Source: Riemerella anatipestifer_E
GTDB taxonomy: Bacteria; Bacteroidota; Bacteroidia; Flavobacteriales; Weeksellaceae
NCBI RefSeq assembly: GCF_009932355.1
Contig: NZ_LEKU01000032.1
Coordinates: 1-15,647 of the forward strand
Direction of reading: 5' to 3'
DNA length: 15,647 bases
Below the pieces are notes generated by a model that saw only the letters and a program-made list of their open reading frames with translations, was not told the origin of the DNA and ran no database searches. The position numbers and the translations under genes were made by a program. Shown here piece by piece: positions 13,325 to 15,647 of this stretch (its first letter is position 1; each line of letters opens with the position of its first letter).

Positions 13325-15124
13325 CTATTTTGCTAGTAGAGCTTCTAGTTTTTCTAGTCTAGCTTTTAACTCCTTCACTTCTTTGTCTTTTTCTAAAAGG
13401 TGTAAGTAAAGCTCCTCTATCTTCTCCACATTGGTCAGTTGGGTTGCCATAAGGTCTACATAACCTTGCTTTTTGATTTCCGCTGCGGATTGGTATCCTG
13501 GCAAATGCCCATTAGTTTTTACAAAATCTTCTACTTGGCTAAGCGTCTTAAAGTTATAGTCTGACTTTAGGCTAGAAGTACCTGTATAATACTTTTGGAA
13601 CACATAGTCTGGGAAAATGGAGGCTCCGCTGTATCCCATAAACCCTTTAGCCGTAACCGCTCCGTCGTCTGCTATGGTAACACGGTTATCATTAGTTCTA
13701 GCAGTAGTACCATCAGAAGTAGTAGCCAATCTAGCTAAATTATTATTAGCATCATTAGTCCACAAGCCTAGAGCTGTTGCGGAAGTTCCTACTACCAGTT
13801 TACCATTTTCATCAGCCATCACACTTTTAAGCCCATTGCCTGCTAATGCGGTAGATTTAATAGAGCCACCCACTACTAGTTTCTCATCAATATCAGGGTT
13901 TATCTTATAAGCGTAAGTACCACCTATCCCTACATTTCCGTTGTCCTTAATAATGAGTTTAGGTCCTGAGCTTGGAGCAGAATCATCTGTATTGTAAGAC
14001 CACAAGTGCAACCCTTCTCTGTAGCCAGATGCAGGGTCGGTTGGGGTAGCATCGTAAGCGTTAAACCACATCCATCTGTTGGCTTGTGTAGCTCCCGTTT
14101 TAGAGTTATTTTCAATATTGATTACAGAGCCTACTGCCCCTTCTCCTAATACTGTAAATGAGCGGGTGTAAGTATGCGATTTATTAGTAATCCAAAAAGC
14201 ATCAATATTGGTGTCAGACTTAAATTTAACAATGTTTTGATGAACAGGAGTTCCTCTTACCAAAAGGCGTTCATCGGTAGCTTTATTACCTACCCCAAGC
14301 CCTGCATCAGGAGAGAGGAACATGGCAAAATAGGGCTGAGAGTCTGTTGTTCTTCTAACTCCCCAAGCGAATTCAGATGAAAACGAATTCAAATTATTAT
14401 ACTCTAATACCGTTGTTCTGAAAAATGAAGCATCTCTATTTCCCGAAAAAGAACTCGTAGGGTCTCCTACTCTAAAGTGTATTTGACCTATTCCATCATC
14501 ACTTTGTATAGCGGTAGGGTTATCTATTGTGCCTCTTGACTTTTCTAAAACCAGTGCTGTAGGGTTAATTGTGTTAGTATATCTTGTTATTCCTATCCCA
14601 TAAGCCGATAGTGAAAAACCAAGTTCATTCAATTTATTTGTAGATTGGAAAGAAGCGGTTAATGCACTTCTTTTCTCCCCCTCTGAGTCTAAGAATGGGA
14701 GCATAACCTCTCTATTAACTACCCCATTGCTTGTAAACTTATTCTCTTTCCAAATCTCACTATAGGTTCCTGCGGCACTCTTTACCCATTCTGTACCATT
14801 GTAGTAATAGTAGCCTTTTTCTGTGATTTTAGCTACTTTGGTATCTACACCTGTATAGTCCGAAATTTTACTGTCGGCTTCATCTGTGGCATACACCAAA
14901 GTTCCTTCTACAGGGCTAGCAATAGCAGCAATACGCGTTTTAGAAAGTTTTGGAGCAATAAACCCCTCGTTAGTTGTTCCAGCTAAGTTAGTAGAAGTAG
15001 GTTGGACCTCTAGTGTAGCCGCAGGTTTACCAGTGTTAATACCTACCTTACCACTTTGCCCATAAACTATTAGCCCTAGTCCTAAAAAGGCGAGTACACT
15101 TAATTTTGTAGCTGTTGTTTTCAT
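13325..15124 (-). CDS. Large secreted surface protein with tail-fibre-type C-terminal domain
   Basis: A 599-residue exported protein. Residues 1-22 are a signal peptide (core LSVLAFLGLGLIV, ending YGQ). The mature N-terminus KVGINTGKPAATLEV is a motif common at the start of Bacteroidota surface proteins of this type. The middle, about 100-470, is rich in Thr, Ser, Asn and Gly with short strand-like repeats, including NVGIGG and a second VGGSI/TALAGNG block near 405-440. The C-terminus has DYVFQKYY, a NGHLPGYQSAAEIKKQGYVDL stretch and a coiled coil (about 563-599, EELYLHLLEKDKEVKELKAR), like the intramolecular chaperone or trimerising ends of tail fibres. It probably forms a trimeric fibre or adhesin. 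There are no other phage genes nearby, and its ligand is unknown. Confidence 0.75.
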   Translation of the reverse strand: MKTTATKLSVLAFLGLGLIVYGQSGKVGINTGKPAATLEVQPTSTNLAGTTNEGFIAPKLSKTRIAAIASPVEGTLVYATDEADSKISDYTGVDTKVAKITEKGYYYYNGTEWVKSAAGTYSEIWKENKFTSNGVVNREVMLPFLDSEGEKRSALTASFQSTNKLNELGFSLSAYGIGITRYTNTINPTALVLEKSRGTIDNPTAIQSDDGIGQIHFRVGDPTSSFSGNRDASFFRTTVLEYNNLNSFSSEFAWGVRRTTDSQPYFAMFLSPDAGLGVGNKATDERLLVRGTPVHQNIVKFKSDTNIDAFWITNKSHTYTRSFTVLGEGAVGSVINIENNSKTGATQANRWMWFNAYDATPTDPASGYREGLHLWSYNTDDSAPSSGPKLIIKDNGNVGIGGTYAYKINPDIDEKLVVGGSIKSTALAGNGLKSVMADENGKLVVGTSATALGLWTNDANNNLARLATTSDGTTARTNDNRVTIADDGAVTAKGFMGYSGASIFPDYVFQKYYTGTSSLKSDYNFKTLSQVEDFVKTNGHLPGYQSAAEIKKQGYVDLMATQLTNVEKIEELYLHLLEKDKEVKELKARLEKLEALLAK

Positions 15125-15197
15125 AAAATTTAATTTTAAAGTTGTTAATAATTTATTTTCTCGTAACCGTTTTTTACTTGATTTCCTTTGGGCTTAA

Positions 15198-15236
15198 AAC
15201 CGCAGGCGTCTCGTTTAGATTTTCACGCCTGTGGTT
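15198..15236. repeat. Hairpin of GC-rich repeat units (terminator for the HU-related gene on the minus strand)
   Basis: AACCGCAGGCGT (15198-15209) pairs with ACGCCTGTGGTT (15225-15236), 12 pairs with one G-U, 15-base loop. On the minus strand the stem ends in a TTTT run, so it can stop transcription of the HU-related gene before the surface protein gene. Confidence 0.65.
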
Positions 15237-15240
15237 GCCC

Positions 15241-15279
15241 AACCGCACGCCTGCGGATTTTTTTTTCACGCGTGCGGTT
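15241..15279. repeat. Second GC-rich hairpin, overlapping pairing options with the first
   Basis: AACCGCACGC (15241-15250) pairs perfectly with GCGTGCGGTT (15270-15279). ACGCCTGCGG at 15247-15256, lying in this hairpin, is also the exact complement of CCGCAGGCGT at 15200-15209 in the first one, so the two foldings compete. The T-run at 15257-15266 lies in the loop. Confidence 0.6.
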
Positions 15280-15292
15280 TTATTACCCTCTG

Positions 15293-15647
15293 CTAGAGCT
15301 TTTCGTAGCTTAGCGTGGCGAGCATCTTTTTCAGGTCAGAACCTGGGGTAAAGACCACCTTTGCATTTTTAATAGCTGCTGAGGTTACTTCCTCTTCCTT
15401 AGCTTTACCCTCGCTACTGATGCTCACCCTCATACTACCCAGTTCGCCTAAACGGATAATTTGCCCTTCGGCTAGAGAAGACTGCATCACATCTACCAAA
15501 GCATAAAGCACCGCTCTGATGTCCGCTCCACTCACGGTAGAGATTTTCTCAATGTCTTTAGTCAGACCTGCTAAAGTTTTTTCACTGACTACATTGGCAG
15601 AAGCGTAGTATTTTTTCTCGCCTCCACCGGCAACTCCTGGTTGCCCT
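15293..15647 (-). CDS. HU-related DNA-binding protein, 5' end beyond the window
   Basis: The frame stays open to the window edge; 117 residues are visible, beginning GQPGVAGGGEKKYYASANVV. This matches the HU-related family of Bacteroidota (TIGR01201-type, histone-like), in which only about a dozen residues precede this point. SVSEKTLAGLTKDIEKIS-like helical sequence, SGADIRAVLYALVDVM, and the HU beta-arm region LGELGSMRVSISSEG are visible. HU-like proteins bend and compact DNA. A GTG at 15535 could start a shorter frame but would discard the conserved N-terminal part, so it is rejected as start. Hairpins follow its stop. Confidence 0.88.
   Translation of the reverse strand, partial: GQPGVAGGGEKKYYASANVVSEKTLAGLTKDIEKISTVSGADIRAVLYALVDVMQSSLAEGQIIRLGELGSMRVSISSEGKAKEEEVTSAAIKNAKVVFTPGSDLKKMLATLSYEKL

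Noticed and set aside
13325..15124. Prophage tail module
   Set aside because: The protein has a signal peptide and is surrounded by housekeeping genes, with no structural, lysis or packaging genes nearby.
15293..15535. Complete small HU-like gene starting at GTG 15535
   Set aside because: The frame continues upstream to the window edge with conserved family sequence (GQPGVAGGGEKKYYASANVV), so the gene is cut by the window, not short.
1..15647. CRISPR array
   Set aside because: No regularly spaced direct repeats of 20-40 bases were found on reading; the repeats present are inverted or occur only twice.

Overview
The window looks like a chromosomal segment of a Bacteroidota bacterium of the class Flavobacteriia. 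Evidence: several genes carry the Bacteroidota -7 promoter motif TANNTTTG, four of them (one or two mismatches allowed in the -7) with a TTG exactly 20 bases upstream; purine-rich Shine-Dalgarno sites are largely absent; and it holds lineage-typical families (GLPGLI protein, HU-related DNA-binding protein with the Bacteroidota N-terminus, secreted protein with the VGINT start and a tail-fibre-type C-terminus). Protein flavour suggests the Chryseobacterium/Riemerella group, but that is recall, not a search result. No gene-free stretch exceeds about 200 bases.

Layout. 1-197: two tandem tRNA-Asp(GUC) copies (the first cut by the window edge) and a terminator. 299-1978: two adjacent paralogous PPK2 polyphosphate kinases. 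2106-3509: dihydrolipoyl dehydrogenase. 3704-6168: a divergent pair, a secreted NamZ/DUF1343 exo-muramidase (minus) and a LolC/LolE-like ABC permease (plus), whose predicted promoters lie inside each other's genes. 6216-8090: prmA and gpsA. 8092-9158: an accessory insert made of a highly structured repeat-like element, an AT-rich AbiGi-family gene framed by an imperfect inverted repeat, and a perfect 15-bp inverted repeat. 9166-10209: an Ada-type regulator/O6-alkylguanine methyltransferase (minus). 10389-11917: a GNAT acetyltransferase, an AT-rich secreted GLPGLI protein, and a second degenerate copy of the last 100 bases of the GNAT gene followed by a terminator. 11934-12218: rhodanese (minus), divergent from queG (12312-13250). 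13325-15124: a large secreted surface protein (minus). 15198-15279: a cluster of mutually complementary GC-rich repeats. 15293-15647: 3' part of an HU-related gene (minus).

Most genes are housekeeping: phosphate/nucleotide energy metabolism (PPK2), 2-oxoacid dehydrogenase E3 (lpdA), ribosome modification (prmA), phospholipid precursor synthesis (gpsA), tRNA queuosine (queG), alkylation repair (Ada). The parts least explained by ordinary gene content are the AbiGi cassette with its flanking repeats, the structured element beside it, the split or duplicated GNAT/GLPGLI locus, and the overlapping divergent promoters of the namZ/permease pair.
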